From Nocardia aurantia (GTDB lineage Bacteria; Actinomycetota; Actinomycetes; Mycobacteriales; Mycobacteriaceae): a stretch of DNA of 64,000 nt. Shown in pieces: positions 43,838 through 52,132 of this stretch. The stretch covers positions 62,001 through 126,000 of the forward strand of contig NZ_WEGI01000017.1 of NCBI RefSeq assembly GCF_009604425.1, read 5' to 3'. Made by a program: the position numbers and the translations under genes. The notes beneath the pieces were generated by a model that worked only from the letters and a program-made list of their open reading frames with translations, did no database searches and had not been told where the DNA came from. The first letter of the stretch is position 1, and each line of letters begins with the position of its first letter.

Positions 43838-44485
43838 ATGGGGACCGATCGAGACGATGTGGACGAACGAATCATGGACGCGGCCCTGGAGCGCATTCTC
43901 CAGGTGGGCATCCGGCGCGCGAGTCTCGACGATATCGCGCGGCGCGCCGGGCTCAACCGCATCACCATCTATCGCCGCTTCGCCGGCAAGGACAATCTGG
44001 TCGAGGCGACCCTGGCCCGGGAGACCCGGCGCATGCTCGCCGAGGTGACCACCGTGGTCACCACGACCTCGGGGGTCGACGCCCAGATCGAGGCCGCCGT
44101 CCTGTACGTGCTGCGGACCACCCGCAGCCATCCGCTGGTGACCCAGCTGCTCAACGTCGCTCCCGACGAGGCGATGAGCTTCTACACGGTCCGCGGCGAG
44201 GAGATGATCCGGCAGGGCGTCGAATACATCGTCGCCGTACTGGAACTGACCCAGCAGCGCGGCTTCATCGATGCGTACGACCCGCGTCCGGTCGCGGAAC
44301 TTCTTGCCCGGATGGCACATTCGCTGCTGCTCACTCCCGACGGCGGCGTGAACTTCAAGGATCCCGATCGCGCACGGGAATTCGTGCGCGCCGCTGTCGT
44401 GCCGCTGGTGAAACACGGCATCGGCCCGAAGGAGAGCACCGATGAATTCTCCCGTCCCACTTCGTCATCCCGCGACACCCCGTAA
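43838..44485 (+). CDS. TetR-family regulator
   Basis: The protein has 215 aa from ATG 43838, probably translated from a leaderless mRNA. The helix-turn-helix is at about residues 25-60: ASLDDIARRAGLNRITIYRRFAGKDNLVEATL. The rest is a helical effector domain. Its 3' end overlaps the MpaB-type oxygenase gene by 44 bp in another frame, so both are on one transcript and the operator just upstream should regulate both. Effector unknown. Confidence 0.88.
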   Translation: MGTDRDDVDERIMDAALERILQVGIRRASLDDIARRAGLNRITIYRRFAGKDNLVEATLARETRRMLAEVTTVVTTTSGVDAQIEAAVLYVLRTTRSHPLVTQLLNVAPDEAMSFYTVRGEEMIRQGVEYIVAVLELTQQRGFIDAYDPRPVAELLARMAHSLLLTPDGGVNFKDPDRAREFVRAAVVPLVKHGIGPKESTDEFSRPTSSSRDTP

Positions 44486-45659
44486 GGTTCCCGGCCTGCG
44501 CGCCTTCGCCGTCCTGCTGAACATCGGCACGCCGGACGCGCGGGAATGGCAGGCGCTCGGCGAGGCGCTGCTCGTCGGCGACGAGCCGATGGACCGGCTG
44601 GTCGAGTGGATGTCCGGCGCGAGCGCCGGCGGACTCGCGATCACCCGGCCGATGTTCGAACAGGCCCTGCGCGAAGGGATCTCGTCTGTTCCGGACGCAC
44701 CGGAACCGTTGCGGGAGTTCTTCGGCCGCTACGAGACGGCGCCGGACTGGGTGGACTGGCCCACCATCCGCCGGGCCGAGCGGGTGTTCCGGATGGGTGG
44801 TATCGACGGGCTGTACATCGCCCGGGACGTCGCGCTGCTCGGTGGTTATCTGGCCTCCGGATTCAACAAGACTCTGATCCGCACCGGCGCGCTGGAGAAG
44901 GGCCCGGCCAAACGCTTCGCCGAGACCCTGCAATGGGCCCTGGACGTCACCTCCGACGAGGGGATGCGGCCGCTCGGCGCCGGTTACCGGGCCACGATGC
45001 AGGTGCGGCTGATCCACGCGCTGGTCCGCAAACACGTTTCGGCACAACCGGATTGGGACAGCGCCGAGTGGGGCCTGCCGATCAACCAGACGGATATGGC
45101 CGCGACGCTGGTCGGCGCGCTCGTCTCGCCGTTCCTGGGCGCGATGCCGATGGGGGTGGTGCCCGCCCGCGGCGACCTGGAGGCCGCGGCCCACCTGACC
45201 CGGTACGTGGGCTGGTTGATCGGGGTGCGGGACGAGTGGCTGCCGACCGGCTTCCGTGATTCGGTGCGCATTCTGTACCACTGCATGACCGCGATCACCA
45301 ATCCGGACGAGACCAGCGCGCAATTGGCCATGCCGATGGCCGACGATCCGCTGCGCTGGCACTATCCGAATCTGGCCGGGCTGCGGGGCCGCATCGCACG
45401 GGCGCAGCATCTCTCGATCGCGAGCCTGTTCCTCGGCCCCGCCTCGATGCGCCAGTTGGGCCTGCCGGCGACCGTGCCGCCGTGGTACCCGCTGGCCCGA
45501 CTTCCGGTGAACCTGGTCCGCAGCGCGCTCACCCGGCTGCTGCCCGGCGGGGTGGAGCGCGCCGCGATCCAGGGCCGCCGCCGCCAGGAACAGTTCCTGC
45601 GCACGCTGATCGGTGACGCGCCGGCGGTGATCGGGGAGTCGGCCCGCTCCGCCGCCTGA
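44442..45659 (+). CDS. Oxygenase MpaB/latex-clearing-protein family (DUF2236)
   Basis: The protein has 405 aa; ATG 44442 follows AAGGAGAG inside the tetR gene. The family core is visible: ALLGGYLASGFNKTLIRTGALEKG, then KRFAETLQWALDVTS and RLIHALVRKHV. In rubber oxygenase Lcp the Arg/Thr and His of these helices surround the b-type heme; the same pattern R-x-x-x-T and H is present. No signal peptide, unlike secreted Lcp, so it is cytoplasmic. It is probably a heme-dependent oxygenase or peroxygenase of unknown substrate, controlled by the TetR. Confidence 0.8.
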   Translation: MNSPVPLRHPATPRKVPGLRAFAVLLNIGTPDAREWQALGEALLVGDEPMDRLVEWMSGASAGGLAITRPMFEQALREGISSVPDAPEPLREFFGRYETAPDWVDWPTIRRAERVFRMGGIDGLYIARDVALLGGYLASGFNKTLIRTGALEKGPAKRFAETLQWALDVTSDEGMRPLGAGYRATMQVRLIHALVRKHVSAQPDWDSAEWGLPINQTDMAATLVGALVSPFLGAMPMGVVPARGDLEAAAHLTRYVGWLIGVRDEWLPTGFRDSVRILYHCMTAITNPDETSAQLAMPMADDPLRWHYPNLAGLRGRIARAQHLSIASLFLGPASMRQLGLPATVPPWYPLARLPVNLVRSALTRLLPGGVERAAIQGRRRQEQFLRTLIGDAPAVIGESARSAA

Positions 45660-45930
45660 GGGCTCGATGTTGCTGTGCGGATGCGAGATTCTTTCCCGAT
45701 CGCGTCCGCCGGCGCCGCGGGTTCCGGCAACTCGCCACCGGACCGGGGCTCGAGCGCCTACCATGCAGTTGGCCGAAGTCATGTGCCGACATCGGCTGAA
45801 CGGCAATGTAGCTCGATCATAGCCAGTAGGTGGGGAGTGGGCCGGGTCAACCTGCCGATGTGGACTTGTCGGTGTCATGGGGCATGCTCTTGGCACGCAG
45901 ACTGTCCACGAGCCCGTCCGGAGTACCCCA

Positions 45931-46689
45931 ATGTCGTCCCGTCGAACGAAGCCACAACCGCTGTCCGACACCGAGATCCGGCAGATCGCCGCGGAGATCA
46001 CCGCCGGCACGCCGCCGATGGTGTGGTTCACCGCGGAGGCCGTCGGCGTGCCGGAAGGCCGTTCCGGCAAGGTGGTTGCCCTCGGAGATCCCACCGAGGG
46101 CGACTTCCTGCAGGTTCGGCCCACCGGTTCCAAAGATGTGCTGTCGTTCTCGCCCACCGAAGTGACGCTGATCAAACCGGCCCGGCGCACCCCGCCCGCG
46201 GCCCCGAGTTCCAGGAAGGACCCCGCATTGACGACCCCGTCCACCGTGACCCCCGCGTCGGCGCCGAGTCAGGAGCCGGCGAACCCCGTTGCCGCCGAGC
46301 CGAATCCGGCGCCGGCGACCCCCGCCGCGAACACCGACGCGACCGGCCCGGCGGGCGCGAAGCCCGCTACCGGCGGCACCCGCGCCCCGCGGGAGAAGGC
46401 GCCCGCCGCCCCCAAGAAGGCGAAGGTGCCGGAGGTCACCGTGACGTTGTCCGGTACGGCCGACGGCGAGTGGACCGTCGACGTGGTCAACGGTAAGAAG
46501 CGCACGGTACGCGGCCTGCCGGTGTCCGGCGCCGCGGTCGCCCAGGCGGCGAGCCTGCTGCATCCGGAGGTCGCCGAGGTCGTCGACTCGGTGCTGGAGT
46601 CCGTGCGTACCAGCCAGCGGGCCAAGGTCGAGCAGTTGCAGGCCGAACTGGAGAACGCCCGCCGGCTGCTCGACGAGCTCTCCGGGTAG
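45931..46689 (+). CDS. DUF6319-like protein, nocardial family of unknown function
   Basis: The protein has 252 aa, start ATG 45931 with GGAG at 45920-45923. Three parts are visible: an N-terminal globular ~80 residues (IRQIAAEITAGTPPMVWFTAEA, DFLQVRPTGSKDVLSFSPTE), a ~95-residue Pro/Ala/Thr-rich linker, and a Lys-rich junction followed by a C-terminal domain ending in a helix (RAKVEQLQAELENARRLLDEL) that looks coiled-coil. No enzyme motif, signal peptide or membrane span. The family name is from memory and uncertain. Confidence 0.65.
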   Translation: MSSRRTKPQPLSDTEIRQIAAEITAGTPPMVWFTAEAVGVPEGRSGKVVALGDPTEGDFLQVRPTGSKDVLSFSPTEVTLIKPARRTPPAAPSSRKDPALTTPSTVTPASAPSQEPANPVAAEPNPAPATPAANTDATGPAGAKPATGGTRAPREKAPAAPKKAKVPEVTVTLSGTADGEWTVDVVNGKKRTVRGLPVSGAAVAQAASLLHPEVAEVVDSVLESVRTSQRAKVEQLQAELENARRLLDELSG

Positions 46690-46695
46690 ATCCGG

Positions 46696-48216
46696 CTATA
46701 CGGCGGTTTCCCGCCGCCAGTTGCGCCGGCTGCTCGCCGCCGCATGCCCGAGATGGCGGATGTCGTCGTAGAACACGTACCCCAGCGAGTATTCCTTCGC
46801 GTGATACATCGCCGAATCCGCCTCGCGCAGTAGGTCGTACACGGTGTCGTCGGCGCTGCGCGGGGCGTCGCAGGCGATCCCGATGCTGGTGGCCACCGAC
46901 ACCGGGCCCGCGGTGAGTTCGAACGGTTTCCGGAAGGCGTCGAGCAGCCGCTCGGCCAGCACCGCGGACTCCTGCCGGTTCGCGCAACCCAGCACGACGA
47001 ATTCGTCGCCGCCGTATCGGGCCGCCAGATCGTCCTGCCCGATCACGTGCCGGATCCGGTCCGCCGCACCGGCGATCAACTCGTCGCCGACGGCGTGGCC
47101 GTGGGTGTCGTTGATGGCCTTGAAGCCGTCGAGGTCGAGGAACAGCAGGCACAGCGGCCGCCCCGCCCAGCGGTCCGCGTACACCCGGGGCGCCCGCAGC
47201 AGCGCGGCCCGGTTGGACAGTCCGGTCAGCATGTCGTGATCGGCCTGGTACTGGGCGCGCCGCTCGCTGCGCAGGCTGCGCACCACCGCGCGCTCACTGC
47301 GGGCCAGCACGCCGACCAGCAGGACCGCCAGCAGGGCGGAGACCACGGCCCGATCCAGCGTGTCGAGGTTGGCCCCGACCACCGGCCCGAGCGAGGCGAC
47401 CACCAGCAGCACCGCGATGAAGCTGGCGCGCTGCCGGGACTGGTGGGGATGGATGTGCCGCGGCTGCCCGACGGTCACCATGGTCGGGTGCAGCGCGGCC
47501 AGGCCGACCAGCAGGAAGGCCAGCAACTCGGGGATCAGCAACATGTTCGGGCCGAGCGTGAGATATCCGGCGGCGTCCAGGTTGTAGCCGAGATCGCCGC
47601 CGAGGACGGTCAGCAGGCACAGGTGCACCAGCCGCAGCGAGGTCTCCGAGCGCCCGGCCGTGACCATCGAGTGGGTGACCACCGTCAGCAGCAGCGCGTC
47701 GACCACCGGATAGGTCACCCGGATCAGCGTGGGCCCGTCGAACACGCGCGCCGCGTGCAGCACCGGGGAGATCAGGAAGGTCCAGGAGGCCAGCAGCGCG
47801 CCCAGCCCGATCAGCCAGGAATCCAGGATCAGATCGATGTGGAAGGTGCGCCGCGGCACCAGCCACAGCACCGCGGCGGCGCCGACACCCACGTACCCCC
47901 CGAGGGTGAACAGATCCGCGAGCGGCGGCGGTATGGGCCACTCCAGGAAGTCGCGCAGCGTGGTGCCGACGCAGAACAGGACCGACGAGGCAGCGAGCAG
48001 GAACCACGCCACCGGAGCCGGCGGCCGATGGCGGTGCACACCGGTGCAGATCATCGCCAGCGTGGCGGCCACCACCACCAGCATCGCGCCCAGCGCGAGC
48101 GGCCGGCCCGCGAGCGGCACCGTGATCACCGCCAGGATCAGGATGGGCGTGGTCGCCCACCATGGTGACTTGGTACGACACCAGTTGCGGCTCGCGTGCT
48201 GTCCGTCGGCTGCCAT
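46696..48216 (-). CDS. Membrane-bound GGDEF diguanylate cyclase
   Basis: The protein has 506 aa with ATG 48216, overlapping the upstream stop by one base. About eight to ten membrane helices occupy residues ~20-315, with cytoplasmic loops rich in His/Arg. The C-terminal GGDEF domain has DHDMLTGLSNRAAL, LDLDGFKAINDTHGHAVGD and an intact RYGGDEFVVL, so cyclic di-GMP synthesis is expected. It is third in an operon with a pyruvoyl arginine decarboxylase and a GNAT-like protein. Confidence 0.87.
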   Translation of the reverse strand: MAADGQHASRNWCRTKSPWWATTPILILAVITVPLAGRPLALGAMLVVVAATLAMICTGVHRHRPPAPVAWFLLAASSVLFCVGTTLRDFLEWPIPPPLADLFTLGGYVGVGAAAVLWLVPRRTFHIDLILDSWLIGLGALLASWTFLISPVLHAARVFDGPTLIRVTYPVVDALLLTVVTHSMVTAGRSETSLRLVHLCLLTVLGGDLGYNLDAAGYLTLGPNMLLIPELLAFLLVGLAALHPTMVTVGQPRHIHPHQSRQRASFIAVLLVVASLGPVVGANLDTLDRAVVSALLAVLLVGVLARSERAVVRSLRSERRAQYQADHDMLTGLSNRAALLRAPRVYADRWAGRPLCLLFLDLDGFKAINDTHGHAVGDELIAGAADRIRHVIGQDDLAARYGGDEFVVLGCANRQESAVLAERLLDAFRKPFELTAGPVSVATSIGIACDAPRSADDTVYDLLREADSAMYHAKEYSLGYVFYDDIRHLGHAAASSRRNWRRETAV

Positions 48217-48821
48217 CAGCCCCCCTTGTCCACGTAGTCCCCTGTGAACCGTGCCGCGTAGTAGGTTTGTGCGTCCTCCACCGCGACGTCAGCATCCGCC
48301 TGCTCATCGAGCGCCGCTCGAAGCGCGTCGGCGAACGAAAACCGAGAGTTGTTGTACGAGCAGATGTCCCAGCCGACGACCGCGCGTTCTGCCGCCAGGA
48401 TCCGGACAATCGAAGTGATCATGGCATGAAATGCGGTGCCCTGTCGCGCAGTCGGGTCGACCAGTGTGAATCCGGCGTAGAAGATGGCGCCGCGGGCCGC
48501 GTGTAGCGGGAAACGTGCTGCGAAATAGTCCGGGCTGATCCACGGTACCGTTTCCAGGTGCCGGGTCAGGGTACTCAGGCCGACGGGGGTGCCGCCGGGG
48601 GTCCGGGCCACATGCTTCTGTACCCGCGGGTCGGTCATCTCATCCTGAAACTCGTTGCGGTACAAGACTTGCCGTGCGATTGCCCGGGTGCGCAACGGGC
48701 CGAAGGCGGTCTCGTACAGCCGGTGGAAACCATCGATCTCCGCCTCGGGGATGGTGTGCTCGATGCTGACCCGGATCGCCGCGGCGCCGGCGGCGAGCGA
48801 GCATTCGCCGCCGGCGGTCAC
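48216..48821 (-). CDS. GNAT-fold-like protein of unknown function
   Basis: The protein has 201 aa from a GTG at 48821 that overlaps the decarboxylase stop by 4 bp (GTGA), which fixes the start. Sequence: ISIEHTIPEAEIDGFHRLYETAFGP-type opening, TPVGLSTLTRHLETVPW in the middle, and FYAGFTLVDPTARQGTAFHAM in the region where GNAT enzymes bind acetyl-CoA, although the canonical Q/R-x-x-G-x-G/A loop is imperfect (ARQGTA). Fold assignment is tentative. Context suggests it modifies or senses the decarboxylation product. Confidence 0.6.
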   Translation of the reverse strand: MTAGGECSLAAGAAAIRVSIEHTIPEAEIDGFHRLYETAFGPLRTRAIARQVLYRNEFQDEMTDPRVQKHVARTPGGTPVGLSTLTRHLETVPWISPDYFAARFPLHAARGAIFYAGFTLVDPTARQGTAFHAMITSIVRILAAERAVVGWDICSYNNSRFSFADALRAALDEQADADVAVEDAQTYYAARFTGDYVDKGG

Positions 48822-49456
48822 GACCGTCCCCGGCCGCCGGAACGGCTCCGGCCGAGCAGTCGCCGGCCGCCGGTCTCGGCGCAGGGCGTGTCGCCCCGGG
48901 CCGTGGCGTCGCCCCAGCCCGCGGTGGCGTACGCGGCCAGCACGAGCGCGCACACCGGTTGCCCTTCGGCGCGGGCCTCGATCGTGCAGGTGCGCACCGG
49001 ACCGAAGCGCTGCGGCCGCCCCGCGGTCATGTCCGCGAGGCTGGCGTGGATGAGATCGTCCACCTCCCTGGCGGTTTCGCCCTCGTGCTCGACGAACAGC
49101 CCGGCGCCCGAGCCGTCGGCCCGCAGTGCCCAGCCCAGCCCGGCGGCCGCGCGCGCACCCGGTTCGGCGGCGTGCCCGGCGGCGTAGACGCAGTACAGCC
49201 GATCGCCCCAGACGATCGGTTTGCGCACCCGGCGCGTGCGTTCGATGGTCGCCCGCGGTGGGATCACCGACGACAACCGGATCAGATTCGCGTCGCCCAC
49301 CCCGAGATCGCGCAACGCCGCGTCGAACGCGGCGACCGGGGTCGCGGCGGCCCCGACCGCGGCGCCCACCTCGATGGCGGGTGCCGCGATCCGATTCGAT
49401 TGGCGCACATCGTCACCGAGCGCGTCATAACTGTGCTGTCCATAGGTCGCGATCAT
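48818..49456 (-). CDS. Pyruvoyl-dependent arginine decarboxylase
   Basis: The protein has 212 aa; ATG 49456 has AAGGA five bases upstream. The self-cleavage region NLIRLSSVIPP (Ser62-Ser63) matches the family motif in which a serine becomes the pyruvoyl group and the chain splits into beta and alpha subunits. Other family segments: DANLIRLSSVIPPRA, LYCVYAAGH, GLGWALRADGSGAGLFVEHEG. The enzyme converts arginine to agmatine for polyamine synthesis or acid resistance. A C-terminal Arg/Gly/Ser tail is extra. First gene of a three-gene operon ending in a diguanylate cyclase. Confidence 0.82.
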   Translation of the reverse strand: MIATYGQHSYDALGDDVRQSNRIAAPAIEVGAAVGAAATPVAAFDAALRDLGVGDANLIRLSSVIPPRATIERTRRVRKPIVWGDRLYCVYAAGHAAEPGARAAAGLGWALRADGSGAGLFVEHEGETAREVDDLIHASLADMTAGRPQRFGPVRTCTIEARAEGQPVCALVLAAYATAGWGDATARGDTPCAETGGRRLLGRSRSGGRGRS

Positions 49457-49756
49457 GAGCGTCCTTCCCCTGCCGTCCCAGTGTCGCATTTAAAAGGCTG
49501 GAGTTGCGGCATATTGGCTCGGCGTGCTCCCCGCGGCGGGTGACCGCAGGTGCGGACCCCGCCGAGACGTGTTCACCCCTGTTGACGGGTCCTCGGTCAT
49601 AGCGAAGTCGAATCGGCCCGTGGGATGAGAAAAGGGCAATTCGGTCTGTTCGATGACGTGCCATCAGTTATCGGCACTGTTTACATCGTGCCATCGTCTG
49701 TGTAACTTGTCTGCAATCTGCAGTTCATCTGGTTCGCAATGTAAGTGGTGCAGAGT
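49457..49756. promoter_or_regulatory. 300-bp divergent region with CGTGCCATC direct repeat
   Basis: This gap between the decarboxylase operon and the VirB6-like gene is AT-richer than its surroundings. CGTGCCATC occurs at 49657-49665 and 49687-49695, exactly 30 bp apart (about three helical turns), suiting a dimeric regulator. A TTGACG-containing -35-like string lies near 49580. No ORF is credible. Confidence 0.4.
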
Positions 49757-52096
49757 ATGTCGTCACACGTTCGGGAACCCCGTTTCGAGTACCTGTCGAG
49801 TAATTCGACCGATTGGTATGCGCAATTGCGCAGTCCGCGAGTGCTGTTGCGGCGCTACCGGGACTGGCTCGGCGCGACGCGGGCCCGGCGGGTGGTGGCG
49901 CGGGTGCTGGCGGCCCCGCTCGTACTGGTCGCGCTCTGGTTGATCGGCGGTTCCATCGCTAACGCGAATAACGGCACATTATCCGGCGGCAGTATGTCGG
50001 CAATCGACGGTTTGTCCTGGACGGATGTCCGAGACACCTCGGATGTCCCGTTGTCCAGCTATCTGTTCGCGACCGATTCCGGCAGTCTGCTGCACCCCGG
50101 GACCACCGCGCTCGCGCTGGTGCTCGGGGTCGAATTCACCATTTTCATGGTCGTGGTGATCAGCGCGGTCTGGATGACCGGCTATGTGTTGAGCTTCCGC
50201 TGGCTGGACTGGCTGGGTAAACCGTTGACCGCGATCGGCGACGGTCTCACCCATCAGATCGCGACGCCGATCGTGCTGGCCGTGAGCGCCACCGCGGGCG
50301 CGTTCCTGGTGGGCTGGTTCGTGCTACGCGGATATCACGCCAAGGCGGCCCTGCAGGTGGCGGCGATGCTGGCCGTCGCGGTGCTGGGCGCCACCTACCT
50401 CGCGCACCCCCTGGCCGATGTGCTGTCCTCGGACGGCCTGCTCGCGCACGGCCGCGACGTCGGTATCACGATCGCGGCCGGCGTCACCGGTCAGGACAGT
50501 CCGCATCCCGGCGAGATCGTCGCCGGCCTGCAGGGCTCGCTGTCGGACAACTTCGCCCGGCATCCGTTGCAGGTGTGGAACTTCGGGCATGTGGTCGACG
50601 ATCGGCCCGGTTGCCGCGCGGCCTGGTCGGCGGGGGTGCGGGCGGGCAGCCAGACCCAGATCGCGAACGGGATGTCGGGCTGCGGGGACGCCTACGCGCA
50701 CGCCAAGATCGACAATCCGAGTTTCGGCCAGATCGGCACCGGCCTCGTGCTGATCGTCTTCGCGACGATCCTGCTGCTGTTCCTCGCGTATCTGGCGATC
50801 AAGGTGTTCCTTGCCGCGCTGTCGTCGGTGTATCACGGCATCCTCGCCGTATTCGGTTTCGCCGCAGGCGGTTTCGTGTACGGTCCGACCCAGGTCTTCC
50901 TGATCCGGAACCTGGTCGATCTCTTCGCCGACGCCGTGGCGATGGTCGTGTACACGGTCTTCCTGGGGGTGTACGCGCTGCTGCTCGACGCGCTGTTCCG
51001 ATCCGCGCCGGGCAGCGGCATGGCGGTGATCTTCGTCGGGGCGATGGTGCTGATCGCCGGGTTCGCGCTGTTCCGGCGGCTGGACCTGAGCATGGTCGGC
51101 GGCCAGGTGCGGGTGGTGGAGCAGATCCGGGCCGCGCTCGCCGGCCGGCCGGCCGCCGCCGGGGCCGCGTCGCCCGCGGAGATGAGCGCCGCCTCGCTGC
51201 GCTACAGCCTGTCGCCGGGGCATCTGGCCGGCCGGGCCATGGCCGGATTCAACGAACTGGGCGCGATCAACGCCAATCCGGTCACCTCGTGGGCGTTCCG
51301 GCGGCCCAACCCGCTGGCCTTCTACTCGAAACAGATGCAGCACATGAACGAACTCAACTATCGGCTGCTGCTCGGGGAAATCCCGCCCGAGGCCGCCGGC
51401 GGCTGGATGGCCCGGCTCACCGCGGGCAAGAACGCCCACGACGGCGCGGCCCGGCACGCGGTGGAGATGTTCGGCGGGCACAACTCCCGCGCCGCGGCGG
51501 CCGCGGTCACCAACGTGCTCGAACTCGGCGGCGACGGCGCCGACGCGCAGGGCGCCCTGCTGGCCGCCGGTTTCTCGCCGCGGATGGCCGAACACGCGGT
51601 CCGGGTGCATCGGCACATGCTGGACGAGGCCAAGACCAGCGACGTCACCTACGAGCCGCTGGGCGAGGCCGCCGCGGCACTGCGGCTGGCCTCCCGGACC
51701 CGGGAGTACTCGCCCGATCGGCGCGGGGCCTACACCGCGCAGGCGGCCGAGGCGGCGAGCCTGTTCGAACGCGCGGCCACCCGGCCGCTGTGGGACGACG
51801 AGCACGACGTGGATCGCGCATTCGTCGCGCGGGCACTGCATCTCGTGGACGGTCACGCCGATCTACAGGAGATCCAGCGGCGAATCCCGGTGGACCAGTG
51901 GCGGTCCGTCACCGACGACACCCGCCGCAAGGTCGGCGTCGAGATCGCGCAACGACTGAAGGAGGCCACCGACCGATTCCATTCGGACCCCACCGACGCC
52001 AACCACGTCGCGGCGATGGAAATCGCCCGCAGCGCAATGCGTGTCGACCGTTTACTCACCACCGACCAGGCCAGTCTCAACCTGTGGACCAAATAA
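49757..52096 (+). CDS. VirB6/TrbL-like polytopic membrane protein
   Basis: The protein has about 779 aa. ATG 49757 is preferred; in-frame GTGs at 49745 and 49748 are alternatives and no site has a strong RBS. A short basic N-terminus is followed by about eight membrane helices up to residue ~445, including a long central pair around VLIVFATILLLFLAYLAIKV. An extracellular loop has two or three Cys (RPGCRAAW, MSGCGDAYA). The last ~320 residues are soluble and Ala-rich helical (NELNYRLLLGEIPPEAAGGW). The layout resembles VirB6/TrbL channel proteins of actinobacterial conjugation systems, but no transfer ATPase, VirB4 or relaxase gene is nearby. Confidence 0.6.
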   Translation: MSSHVREPRFEYLSSNSTDWYAQLRSPRVLLRRYRDWLGATRARRVVARVLAAPLVLVALWLIGGSIANANNGTLSGGSMSAIDGLSWTDVRDTSDVPLSSYLFATDSGSLLHPGTTALALVLGVEFTIFMVVVISAVWMTGYVLSFRWLDWLGKPLTAIGDGLTHQIATPIVLAVSATAGAFLVGWFVLRGYHAKAALQVAAMLAVAVLGATYLAHPLADVLSSDGLLAHGRDVGITIAAGVTGQDSPHPGEIVAGLQGSLSDNFARHPLQVWNFGHVVDDRPGCRAAWSAGVRAGSQTQIANGMSGCGDAYAHAKIDNPSFGQIGTGLVLIVFATILLLFLAYLAIKVFLAALSSVYHGILAVFGFAAGGFVYGPTQVFLIRNLVDLFADAVAMVVYTVFLGVYALLLDALFRSAPGSGMAVIFVGAMVLIAGFALFRRLDLSMVGGQVRVVEQIRAALAGRPAAAGAASPAEMSAASLRYSLSPGHLAGRAMAGFNELGAINANPVTSWAFRRPNPLAFYSKQMQHMNELNYRLLLGEIPPEAAGGWMARLTAGKNAHDGAARHAVEMFGGHNSRAAAAAVTNVLELGGDGADAQGALLAAGFSPRMAEHAVRVHRHMLDEAKTSDVTYEPLGEAAAALRLASRTREYSPDRRGAYTAQAAEAASLFERAATRPLWDDEHDVDRAFVARALHLVDGHADLQEIQRRIPVDQWRSVTDDTRRKVGVEIAQRLKEATDRFHSDPTDANHVAAMEIARSAMRVDRLLTTDQASLNLWTK

Positions 52097-52132
52097 CACC
52101 ATCGCGGATGCGTCACCGATAGAGGAACCGAT

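Noticed and set aside
50324..51856. 510-codon minus-strand frame over the VirB6-like gene
   Set aside because: Composition rich in Arg/Gln/His/Gly without hydrophobic core; the plus frame has coherent membrane helices.
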